Source of the DNA: Paenibacillus macerans
Lineage (GTDB): Bacteria > Bacillota > Bacilli > Paenibacillales > Paenibacillaceae
Direction: 5' to 3'
DNA length: 64,000 nucleotides
Assembly: GCF_023715465.1 (NCBI RefSeq)
Contig: NZ_JAMBOE010000005.1
Location: 124,001 to 188,000 of the forward strand
In this document: in pieces, positions 33,465 to 41,492 of the stretch
Layout of the letters: each line of letters begins with the position of its first letter
Position numbering within the stretch: position 1 is the first letter of the stretch
Made by a program: the position numbers and the translations under genes
The notes under the pieces: generated by a model
Databases searched by the model: none
The model's input: only the letters and a program-made list of their open reading frames with translations
What the model was told of the DNA's origin: nothing

Positions 33465-35129
33465 TTAATTCCCGTTCTCTTGAATATCTATCCACGCTGC
33501 TTGCATACGGTTCACTCCTTCGAGCAGTGTTTCCTCGTCCAAATGGGCAAAACAAAAGCAAGCGGCCGGCTCTCCCGGGGTCAACCGGTAGATGGCGGCG
33601 TCGCGGAACAACACGCCCCGCCGGTTCGCCGCGGCCTGAAAAGCGCGGTATTCCTCCGGCGACCTCCGCCAAAGCGCGTACATCAGCAGCCCGGCGTCGG
33701 CCGGCTGGAGCCGGAACAGGCCGCCCAGCTCGCTTTCCAGCCGGATGCGGAACGCTTCCTGCTTGGCGCCGTAATAGCGCCGCATCCGGCGCAGATGGCG
33801 GTCATAGCCGCCCGTTCGCATGAACCGGGCGAGCGCCCGCTGCTCCAGCCGCGCCGGGGGCGCCGGCTCATAGAGCGCCTTGGCGCTCGCCAGCGGCCGC
33901 ACCAGACTGTGCGGCAGCACCGCGTAGCCGATCCGCAAGGCAGCGAACATCGTCTTGGAAAAGGAGCCGATGTAAATGACGCGCTCCTCCTGGTCCAGCG
34001 CCTTCAGCGGCTCCAGCGGGCGGCCGCCCCAGCGGAACTCGCTGTCATAGTCGTCCTCGACGATGACAGCGTTCCGCCGCGACGCCCATTTCAGCAGTTC
34101 GCGCCGCCGGGCGTGGGAGAGCACGACGCCGGTCGGGAACTGCCGCCCCGGCGTCACGAACAGCAGCCGCGCGTCCCAATCGCGCGGCACGATCCCCTGG
34201 CCGTCCAGCTGCGCCGGGACGGCCACGCCTCCGCAGGCGGCGACTGCCCGGGCGATCCCGTAGTAACATGGATCTTCCAGCACGGCCGGTTCGCCTTCCC
34301 CTACCAGTAGCTGGGTCAGCAGCATGATCGCCTGCATCGAGCCGTTGAACAGGCAGATTTGCTCCGCATCTGCCGAGATGCCCCGGCTGCGCCGCAAATG
34401 CGCGGCGATCGCCTGGCGCAGCTCCAGCTCGCCGAGCGGGTCCATGCCGGTGTGGCCGGGACCAGCGCTCTCCAAGGCCGTACCGCCTATATCAGTGCGC
34501 TCCGCGCCCCCACGCCCTGTGTCAGCGCGGCTCCCGCCAGCTCCGGCCAAGCCGGCTGCGCCCGTACCTCTCACGCCCTCAACGTGGCCGCCGGACCTGC
34601 CGCGCACCGCCCAGGCGAGCGCGCTTTTCCACTCGGCGGCCGGAAACCCCGCTGCCCACGGTCCGCTGTCGCGGTAAGAGATCACGCCGTCCGGCTCCGG
34701 CGAAGCCAAGGCCGCGGCCACCCCAGCCGGCAACCGGACGCCGCCCCCCGCTTCCCCGCCTGCAGCCCCGGCGCCTCTTTGCTCCCCGGTCCGGTCCATC
34801 ACCGACATCACGCGCCGCCCCCATGGCGACAAAACGACCTGGGCCATACGGTCTGAAGTCTCCTGGCGGGATGCGACCATTCCGGTGACGAACGTCCCGC
34901 CGCCTATGATCGTGCGGACGTAGCCTTCCGCGTGCAGCATATCGTAAGCCTGGGAGACGCTCCCGCGCGACAGGCCGTACATCGCCGCCAGCTCACGGGT
35001 GGCCGGCAGCCGCGTTCCTTCCGGAAGCGTCCCGTTATGAATAGCGTCACGGAGCGCATGATACAAGGCTAAATATTTATAGCGGTATTTATCGCTGAAC
35101 GACTGTAAAGCTATCGTAAAATCAGGCAT
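33465..35129 (-). CDS. MocR-family regulator (GntR HTH fused to aminotransferase-like domain)
   Basis: 554 residues. N-terminal GntR winged helix (about 15-80: LRDAIHNGTLPEGTRLPATREL, SQAYDMLHAEGYV). A class I aminotransferase-like domain follows from about 225, with EDDYDSEF and SFSKTMFAALRIGY, whose Lys binds pyridoxal phosphate. Between them is an unusual Gly/Ala-rich insertion (about 105-215) with very high GC. ATG at 35129 follows GGGAGGAG. Such regulators usually control a divergent gene, here the flavin oxidase-like gene starting at 35565 (inference). Confidence 0.88.
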   Translation of the reverse strand: MPDFTIALQSFSDKYRYKYLALYHALRDAIHNGTLPEGTRLPATRELAAMYGLSRGSVSQAYDMLHAEGYVRTIIGGGTFVTGMVASRQETSDRMAQVVLSPWGRRVMSVMDRTGEQRGAGAAGGEAGGGVRLPAGVAAALASPEPDGVISYRDSGPWAAGFPAAEWKSALAWAVRGRSGGHVEGVRGTGAAGLAGAGGSRADTGRGGAERTDIGGTALESAGPGHTGMDPLGELELRQAIAAHLRRSRGISADAEQICLFNGSMQAIMLLTQLLVGEGEPAVLEDPCYYGIARAVAACGGVAVPAQLDGQGIVPRDWDARLLFVTPGRQFPTGVVLSHARRRELLKWASRRNAVIVEDDYDSEFRWGGRPLEPLKALDQEERVIYIGSFSKTMFAALRIGYAVLPHSLVRPLASAKALYEPAPPARLEQRALARFMRTGGYDRHLRRMRRYYGAKQEAFRIRLESELGGLFRLQPADAGLLMYALWRRSPEEYRAFQAAANRRGVLFRDAAIYRLTPGEPAACFCFAHLDEETLLEGVNRMQAAWIDIQENGN

Positions 35130-35200
35130 TTTCAATGTCTCCTCCCTGTTGCTTAACACTCTATGGCTGCAGAAAGAACGATCCGGCAATCAAGCCAATC

Positions 35201-35385
35201 CTAACGGACACCAGCGCCATTATTTCGATGAAATCAGCAGTTTTCAAAATGTAACGGACACCACTGACCTAATTCGGCATTTCTGTGCACATATCCGGCC
35301 TTTTTCGAGCAAATAGCGACTCCTCTGTCCGTTAGAAATAAAAATGGTGTCTTTTCTGGCAAATAAGGGCGCTCATGTCCGTTAG
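35201..35385. repeat. Intergenic repeat, forward-forward-reverse-reverse modules (copy C)
   Basis: Two forward modules (AACGGACACCAGCGCC and AACGGACACCACTGACC) then two reverse modules (AATAGCGACTCCTCTGTCCG and AATAAGGGCGCTCATGTCCG), the same layout as 15.4 and 23.5 kb but with more divergent spacers and no trailer. Confidence 0.7.
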
Positions 35386-35463
35386 CCACCATGCGGCCGG
35401 AGCGGCCGGAGCTGACGACCCAGCGGTTGCCCTAATTCCTTCAGGAACAGTCCACTAGTTCCC

Positions 35464-35497
35464 TTACATTTAAATTGGACTATTAATTTAAATGTAA
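35464..35497. promoter_or_regulatory. Inverted repeat, candidate MocR operator
   Basis: TTACATTTAAAT, 10 bases, ATTTAAATGTAA: a perfect 12-bp inverted repeat about 70 bases before the oxidase-like gene and in the region divergent from the MocR gene. It may bind the MocR protein; no direct evidence. Confidence 0.45.
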
Positions 35498-35564
35498 ATT
35501 GGTTCTTTTTTAATGTCAATTTACGGCGTATGCTGAATGTCAAAACGAGCAGGGAGCGAACCAT

Positions 35565-36185
35565 ATGCGCAGAAAAGAATTTGCAATGCAGGATGAAACG
35601 GAAATCCAAGAGTTTTTGCGGGAGATGAGCTACGGCTTTCTCGGCACCGTCGGCGAAGACGGCTGGAGCCGGGTGACTCCGCTGAATTTTGTATACGATG
35701 GACGGTTCTTTTATTTTCATGGCAGCTTGGCTGGGGAAAAAATGAAGCAGCTTGCCCGCGATCCCCGGGTCAGCTTCACCGTGGCGAAGGAGTATGCGAT
35801 TATTCCGTCCTATTTTACCGACCCGCTGCTGGCTTGTCCGGCTTCCGCTTTTTTCAAAAGTGTGATGGTCCGGGGAAGGGTGGAAAAGGTCGAAGACGTC
35901 CAGGAAAAGGCGGATGTGTTCACCTTGTTTATGGAAAAGCTCCAGCCCGAAGGGGGCTACAACCCGATCGATCCGGCCGACCCTAATTATGCGGGGCAGC
36001 TCAAGGCGGTGGCGCTATGCCGGATCGTCCCGGAAACGATGACCGCCAAATTCAAATTCGGGCAAAACCAGAGCGAAGCGAAGTTTGAGGCCGTGGTCGA
36101 AGGGCTGCGGGAGCGGGGCGGTGAGCTGGACGCGGAAACGATCCGCCATATGGAAAAATACTGTCCGTTTCACCGTGAAAAATAG
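35565..36185 (+). CDS. Pyridoxamine 5'-phosphate oxidase-like flavin-binding protein
   Basis: 206 residues. Split-barrel fold with MRRKEFAMQDETEIQEFL at the N-terminus, GFLGTVGEDGWSRVTPLNFVYDG, and FYFHGSLAGEKMKQL, as in NimA/PPOX-type FMN-binding proteins. PSYFTDPLLACPASAFFKSV is a family-typical loop. The real substrate is unknown; such proteins often use FMN or F420. AGGGAG precedes ATG 35565. Divergent from the MocR regulator. Confidence 0.87.
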   Translation: MRRKEFAMQDETEIQEFLREMSYGFLGTVGEDGWSRVTPLNFVYDGRFFYFHGSLAGEKMKQLARDPRVSFTVAKEYAIIPSYFTDPLLACPASAFFKSVMVRGRVEKVEDVQEKADVFTLFMEKLQPEGGYNPIDPADPNYAGQLKAVALCRIVPETMTAKFKFGQNQSEAKFEAVVEGLRERGGELDAETIRHMEKYCPFHREK

Positions 36186-36296
36186 GCCGCTGCGGCGGTT
36201 TTAGATCGTGACTCGTTCTGATCGAAATGATATAATGTTAGGCAGTTTAAGACGGTACTGCCCTAAATTATTAAACGGATCGGAAGGATGAATGTG

Positions 36297-37595
36297 ATGA
36301 ACCCACTTGCGGAGCAGTTAAACGAAAACATCAAATCGGGGAACAGCCACGTGTACGACATGCTGTCGGGGCTGGGCAAGGAAATTTATTTTCCGAAGGA
36401 AGGCATTTTGAGCCAATCTGCCGAAGCTTCAGCCCAAGCGAAAAAATATAACGCCACGATCGGCATCGCTACGGAAAACGGAGGGCCAATGCACCTGGCA
36501 GCGATCCAGGATACATTGTCCGCCTATAAGCCGCAGGATTTGTACCCTTACGCGCCGCCGGCGGGCAAACCGGAGCTGCGCAAAGTTTGGCGCGCCAAAA
36601 TGCTGCAGGAGAACCCGTCGCTTGCGGGCAAAAGCTTCGGCAATCCGATCGCGACGAACGCGCTGACCCACGGGCTCAGCATCGTCGCCGACCTGTTGGT
36701 TGATGAGGGTGATGCGGTTATTTTTCCAGATAAAAACTGGGAGAACTACGAGCTGACTTTCGGCATCCGCCGTCATGCCCGGATCGTCAACTTCCCCTTG
36801 TTTACCGATGAGATGACGTTTAACAGCGCCGGCTTGAAAGAAGCTCTGCTCGCCCAAAAGGACAAGGGCAAAGCGGTCGTCATCCTGAACTTCCCGAACA
36901 ACCCGACCGGATATACGCCGGGCGCAAAGGAAGGCGGGGAGATCGTCGACGCGATCCAGGCTGCCGCCGAAGCCGGGATTAACGTCGTTGTCGTCACCGA
37001 TGACGCGTATTTTGGTCTGTTCTTCGAGGAATCGTTGAAGGAATCGCTGTTCGGCAAGCTGGCCGGCTTGCATCCGCGGATTTTGCCGGTGAAGATCGAC
37101 GGGGCGACCAAAGAGGAATATGTCTGGGGCTTCCGCGTCGGGTTCATCACATTCGCGGCGGACGACGAAGCGCTGCTCGCCGCCCTGGAGCAAAAAACGC
37201 TCGGCATCATCCGCGCTACCATTTCCAGCGGACCGCATCCTTCGCAGACGTTTGTGCTGAAGGCGTTGCAGTCGCCGGAGTTCGAAGCGCAGAAGGCAGC
37301 GAAATTCAAGGCGATGAAAGGCCGCGCCAACAAGGTCAAAGCGCTGCTGGACAGCGGCAAATACGGGGATGTTTGGGAATATTACCCGTTTAATTCGGGT
37401 TACTTCATGTGCCTGAAGCTGAAGACCGTATCGGCCGAGGCGCTGCGCCAGCATTTGATTCACCAATACGGCGTCGGCACGATCGCGCTCGGCGAAACCG
37501 ATCTGCGCATCGCATTCTCCTGCATCGCGGAAGAAAATCTGGAAGAATTGTTTGATTTGATCTACCAAGGCGTTCAGGATCTGCAGGCAAAATAG
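36297..37595 (+). CDS. Class I/II aminotransferase
   Basis: 432 residues, PLP-dependent fold type I. NFPNNPTGYTPG near residue 205, VVTDDAYFGLFF near 235, and KIDGATKEEYVWGFRVGF near 270 with the PLP-binding Lys. The C-terminal LRIAFSCIAEENLEEL is the substrate-Arg region. The ATG at 36297 has AAGGA at good spacing; an ATG at 36288 touches that site. Substrate not clear. A clear terminator follows. Confidence 0.88.
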   Translation: MNPLAEQLNENIKSGNSHVYDMLSGLGKEIYFPKEGILSQSAEASAQAKKYNATIGIATENGGPMHLAAIQDTLSAYKPQDLYPYAPPAGKPELRKVWRAKMLQENPSLAGKSFGNPIATNALTHGLSIVADLLVDEGDAVIFPDKNWENYELTFGIRRHARIVNFPLFTDEMTFNSAGLKEALLAQKDKGKAVVILNFPNNPTGYTPGAKEGGEIVDAIQAAAEAGINVVVVTDDAYFGLFFEESLKESLFGKLAGLHPRILPVKIDGATKEEYVWGFRVGFITFAADDEALLAALEQKTLGIIRATISSGPHPSQTFVLKALQSPEFEAQKAAKFKAMKGRANKVKALLDSGKYGDVWEYYPFNSGYFMCLKLKTVSAEALRQHLIHQYGVGTIALGETDLRIAFSCIAEENLEELFDLIYQGVQDLQAK

Positions 37596-37620
37596 TTATT
37601 TTGCCGTTCCATTTCATAGT

Positions 37621-37661
37621 AATGGCCCGTACTCTCGGTTTGCAGGAGTACGGGCCATTTT
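37621..37661 (+). terminator. Rho-independent terminator of the aminotransferase gene
   Basis: AATGGCCCGTACTCtcggtttgcagGAGTACGGGCCATT, then TTT. Also marks the boundary with the convergent ecsB gene. Confidence 0.85.
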
Positions 37662-37671
37662 CGGCTTGACT

Positions 37672-38889
37672 TTAATCGTCCAGCTCTTCTTCTTGCCATT
37701 TGCGGGACCAAATGCTGCGGAGCGCCCAGGCAAACGCCAGGCCGGCGGCGAGGCTGCCGAACGTAAGCGCCGCGTCTCCTCCGGGAGACAGGACCATCGG
37801 CAGCCAGAGCAGCACGGCCAACGCGAACAGCAGGCGCGAGGTGATGCGCAGCGCGGCGGCCTTTCTGGCCCCGGGCGGAAGCGGATAAAAGGAAGCCGCC
37901 GGGGAATCGCGATGCGCATGGCGCAGGGATGCCAGCTGGGTTCCCGTTAAAAACACGAACAGCAAATACAAAACCGCTCCCAGCCAGGTCCGCTCATTCC
38001 AGCCGACGAGCAAGAGGCCGAGCAGCGTTAGCCGGATCAAAATGCCCAGCAGCTCGCTGCGGACAAAGGTTTTGATCAGCAGGTAGCGGTAAGCGGCCGC
38101 AGGCGTCCAGGGCGTGCGGTTGCCGGCCGCGGATAACCAGCGGCGCCGGATCACCTTTTGCCCTTCCGCCGGAACGTCCACGAACCAGCCGAGCAGCAGC
38201 ATCACCTTGGCTTCGTTCGATTTTTCCGCCGCGATCAGGTTGTCCCATGGCACGGCATGCTTCATCGGAAAGCGCAGCACGAGTACATAATTCAGACTGA
38301 CGAGCAGCGTAAACAAAGTGCTTTTCCAGGCGGGCTGCCATAGCCACGCCGCGACGATCAGCAGGATGAAGCACCAGCGCAGCAGGCGGTAGCCCGTTCT
38401 GGCCCGCGCCGTCGTAATACGCAGCTCCTGCCATGCGCCATAAGCGCTTAACGCTTTGAGCAGCAGCAGGATGAGTATCATCAGCCACAGCGGATGCACG
38501 ATTTCGGAGCTTCGTATGTAAAGCGGCCAAACAAGCAGCAGCACGATATACAACCCGATCAGCTTATAAATAATACCGCTGCGGAATGCGGGGGACAAAT
38601 ATTCCTTCATCCGCGTCTCCTGCGGCAGCAGGAAAATCACGTCCGCCGGCTGAATGTAAGTGCGAAACCCGGAATAAACCGTCAGCGGGCCAAGCAAAAG
38701 CAGCATGATCCAGGCGATCGGCAGACCGGGGGGAAGATTTTGCAAAAAATTCGTATACCAGGCGGAAAAAGCAATGATCAGCAGGAGCAGCAGCACGGCG
38801 ACGCCGCTTTGGAACACATAGGGCAAATACGGGAGCACTTTGCCCCAAAACGCCGCTTTGCGCCGGCTCCGCAGCGCTCGAAGTTCCAT
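37672..38889 (-). CDS. ecsB: ABC transporter permease EcsB
   Basis: 405 residues, with about eight hydrophobic segments. Characteristic features include the N-terminal ELRALRSRRKAAFWGKVLPYL, FRTYIQPADVIFLLP and the C-terminal tail ending in acidic residues. Pairs with the EcsA ATPase upstream; the start follows its stop by 3 bases. In B. subtilis EcsAB affects secretion, competence and RasP-dependent peptide processing. GGAGAG precedes ATG 38889. Confidence 0.88.
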   Translation of the reverse strand: MELRALRSRRKAAFWGKVLPYLPYVFQSGVAVLLLLLIIAFSAWYTNFLQNLPPGLPIAWIMLLLLGPLTVYSGFRTYIQPADVIFLLPQETRMKEYLSPAFRSGIIYKLIGLYIVLLLVWPLYIRSSEIVHPLWLMILILLLLKALSAYGAWQELRITTARARTGYRLLRWCFILLIVAAWLWQPAWKSTLFTLLVSLNYVLVLRFPMKHAVPWDNLIAAEKSNEAKVMLLLGWFVDVPAEGQKVIRRRWLSAAGNRTPWTPAAAYRYLLIKTFVRSELLGILIRLTLLGLLLVGWNERTWLGAVLYLLFVFLTGTQLASLRHAHRDSPAASFYPLPPGARKAAALRITSRLLFALAVLLWLPMVLSPGGDAALTFGSLAAGLAFAWALRSIWSRKWQEEELDD

Positions 38890-38892
38890 AGG

Positions 38893-39639
38893 CTACTCTC
38901 CGTCCTTCACTAAAGCGTAAAAAATCGATTCCAGCGCGGCTCCCGGCATGCGGGCCTGCTCCCCGATTTCGGCCAGCGTTCCTTGCGCGATCACCTTCCC
39001 GCGGTGCAAAACGATAAAACGGTCGCAATAGTTTTCGATGGTCGACAGGATATGCGAGCTCAGCAAAATCGACGACCCGCTCTCCTTCATCTCCAGCATG
39101 AAGTCAAGCAGCGAGCGGATTCCGAGCGGGTCCAGCCCGAGAAAAGGCTCGTCGATAATGTACAGCGGCGGCCGGGCGACAAAGGCGCACATAATCATCA
39201 CCTTCTGCTTCATGCCTTTGGAGAGATGCATCGACAGACTGTCGGCTTTCTCCTCCATGCGGAACAGCTTCAGCAGCCGCTCCGCTCTGTCTTGGTAATC
39301 CTCGGGGCCGACTCCGTAAGCCCTGGCGGTGAATTCCAGGTGCTCTTTCACGGTTAATTCTTCATACAGCAGCGGGGATTCCGGGACAAACGCGAGCGAA
39401 GACTGGTACGCTTCAGGCGCCTCTTCCCGCGTCTTGCCGGTGACGTAAATGCCGCCCCGGTGCGGCGCCATCAGCCCGAGAATATGCTTCATCGTCGTGC
39501 TTTTGCCAGCGCCGTTCAGGCCGATCAGCCCCACCATTTCGCCCGGCTTAACCTCAAAGCTCACATCATGGAGCACCGGGCGGCCTAGGCTGTATCCCCC
39601 GCTTAGCTCCTCAACTTGCAGTATGGGCATTTCACTCAA
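38893..39639 (-). CDS. ecsA: ABC transporter ATPase EcsA
   Basis: 248 residues. Walker A GLNGAGKSTTMKHILGLM, signature LSKGMKQK, Walker B PPLYIIDEPFLGLDPLG and switch His in LLSSHIL. The best start is TTG at 39639, 6 bases after GGGAGGAG; the ATG three codons later at 39630 is poorly spaced. Operon with ecsB. Confidence 0.88.
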   Translation of the reverse strand: MSEMPILQVEELSGGYSLGRPVLHDVSFEVKPGEMVGLIGLNGAGKSTTMKHILGLMAPHRGGIYVTGKTREEAPEAYQSSLAFVPESPLLYEELTVKEHLEFTARAYGVGPEDYQDRAERLLKLFRMEEKADSLSMHLSKGMKQKVMIMCAFVARPPLYIIDEPFLGLDPLGIRSLLDFMLEMKESGSSILLSSHILSTIENYCDRFIVLHRGKVIAQGTLAEIGEQARMPGAALESIFYALVKDGE

Positions 39640-39720
39640 TCTGAACTCCTCCCAACAAAGAAACGCGGAGCCTGAAAAAGCTCCCTGCGTTATATTACTC
39701 ATCGGTTCCTAAAATCCGCT

Positions 39721-41247
39721 TTAACCCTGCGGCTTTTTGTTCTTCAGCCACCGCGGCGCGCCTTTGTTCTTACGGTCCTCCAGGCGCTCTTTCTTCCGGT
39801 CGCCCGCCGGATTCATCTTGCGCGCTCCCTCACCAGCCGCCCCGCCAGCCCAAGCGGACGTCGATGCCTTGCGCCCCGAAGCCGTCTGGCTGCCTCGGCC
39901 GGTTTTTCCCGTTGCCGAATGTCCGGCGCTCTCGCGGTCGCCACTGTCCGGCTGCGCCAGCCCGGCTGTTTTGCCCCGGCGCCCACCCTCGGCGGGATAG
40001 CGGCTGCCGGACGCAGCTCCGGGCCCTTCCGCCGCGTGGCGGCGGGCAGCGCTCACCCCCGCCTTTTTGCCTCCGGACGGATGCCGGTGTCTCCCCGCTG
40101 ACGGCCGTTCCTCCAGCCCAAGCACTTCGCCCTGATACATCGTCTTCGGCTCGATTTCGATGCCCAGCTCGCGCGAAAACTTGCGCATAATGAACTCTTC
40201 CTGCGGCGAGACGATCGAGACGGCCAGGCCGTGCTTGCCCATCCGTCCCGTGCGTCCGGCGCGGTGTACATAATGCTCGGCGTCGGCCGGCGGATCCAGA
40301 TTTACGACCAGAGCGAGATCCTCGATGTCCAGGCCTCTGGCGGCTACGTCGCTGGCGACAAGCAGGCGGATTTTGCCTTCGCGGAACCGCTTCAGCATAA
40401 GGCTGCGCGCCGCTTTGTCCGCATCGCCGTACAAGGCGCCGGCGCTAAGGCCGATATAGTTCATTTTGCCTTCCACCTCGGCGATCTGGTCGGTGTGGTT
40501 AATGAACACGATCGCCCGGGCCGGATCGAAATGCCTTACGATTCGGCGCAGCATGTCGATTTTGTCGCGCGGTTCCGAGACGAAGTAAATATGCTCCAGG
40601 CTTTTGGATGTCCGCTGTTCCGGCTCGATCCCGATTTCCGCCGGGTTGTTCATCTCTTTGGCCGCCAGGGCCCGGATATCCGGGGTGATCGTCGCGGACA
40701 GGAACATCAGCTGCCGGTCGCGCAGCGTCGCGCGCAAAATATGCTCCACGTCGGCCGTGCCCCCGAGTTTGAACATCTGATCGGCTTCGTCCACGACCAA
40801 GGTTTTTAGCGTGTGCAGCTTCAGCTTGCGGAGCGCGAGGATCTCCCGGATCCGTCCCGGCGTTCCGATCACAAGCTGGGGATGCTGCTTCAGCCGCTCC
40901 AGTTGTCTTTTGACGGAGGCTCCGCCGATCAGCGCCTGGGAGAAAATCCCCAGCGCTTCCCCGTATTTTTCCGCCTCCCGCAAAATCTGTATGGCGAGCT
41001 CCTGCGTTGGCGCCAGGATCAGGCCCTGCAGCGTTTTGGCTTCCGGATCGATGGACTGCAGGATCGGCAGCAAATAAGCCAGCGTTTTTCCGGTTCCCGT
41101 CTGCGATTGCGCAAGCACGTCCCGTCCTTCCAACGCCGCGGGAATGCATTCCGCCTGTACCGGCGAAGGTTCCGTAATGCCATAATCCATCAGCTTCGCG
41201 GACAACAGTTCTCCGATTCCAAGCCCGGCAAACGTCGTATTTGTCAT
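39721..41247 (-). CDS. DEAD-box RNA helicase
   Basis: 508 residues. SQTGTGKT (motif I), PTQELAIQ, GTPGRI, VVDEADQMF (DEAD), SAT, then VFINHT, ASDVAARGLD and HRAGRTGRMGKHG, all in order. Residues about 385-508 form a basic, Gly/Ser/Arg-rich disordered tail that ends PRWLKNKKPQG, as in cold-shock helicases. Probably remodels ribosomal or messenger RNA. The ATG at 41247 has AAAGGA at 9 bases; 41253 is an alternative. Confidence 0.9.
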   Translation of the reverse strand: MTNTTFAGLGIGELLSAKLMDYGITEPSPVQAECIPAALEGRDVLAQSQTGTGKTLAYLLPILQSIDPEAKTLQGLILAPTQELAIQILREAEKYGEALGIFSQALIGGASVKRQLERLKQHPQLVIGTPGRIREILALRKLKLHTLKTLVVDEADQMFKLGGTADVEHILRATLRDRQLMFLSATITPDIRALAAKEMNNPAEIGIEPEQRTSKSLEHIYFVSEPRDKIDMLRRIVRHFDPARAIVFINHTDQIAEVEGKMNYIGLSAGALYGDADKAARSLMLKRFREGKIRLLVASDVAARGLDIEDLALVVNLDPPADAEHYVHRAGRTGRMGKHGLAVSIVSPQEEFIMRKFSRELGIEIEPKTMYQGEVLGLEERPSAGRHRHPSGGKKAGVSAARRHAAEGPGAASGSRYPAEGGRRGKTAGLAQPDSGDRESAGHSATGKTGRGSQTASGRKASTSAWAGGAAGEGARKMNPAGDRKKERLEDRKNKGAPRWLKNKKPQG

Positions 41248-41428
41248 ATCCATTCATCCTTTTTCATTTATCGTTAATCACTTTTGATCATTGCTTTGAA
41301 ATGTTAATATTTTCATTATATGCGATATACGCTGGTCACAACAAATAAATACCTCAAGAAAAGCGTCATTCGAGGTACATTTCAGGTGGACAGAGCGCGT
41401 TAAGCGGCATTTTTTCCTACAATTCCAA

Positions 41429-41474
41429 GAAAAACACCCCTTGCCATGATCGCTCATGACAAAGGGGCATTTTT
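41429..41474 (-). terminator. Rho-independent terminator of the amylase gene
   Basis: Minus strand: GCCCCTTTGTCATGAgcgaTCATGGCAAGGGGT followed by five T residues, 18 bases past the amylase stop. Confidence 0.85.
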
Positions 41475-41492
41475 CGCTCGATTTTCGGTTGT

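Noticed and set aside
36429..37568. 379-codon frame antisense to the aminotransferase
   Set aside because: Codon-shadow of a clear PLP enzyme on the other strand; composition is not protein-like.
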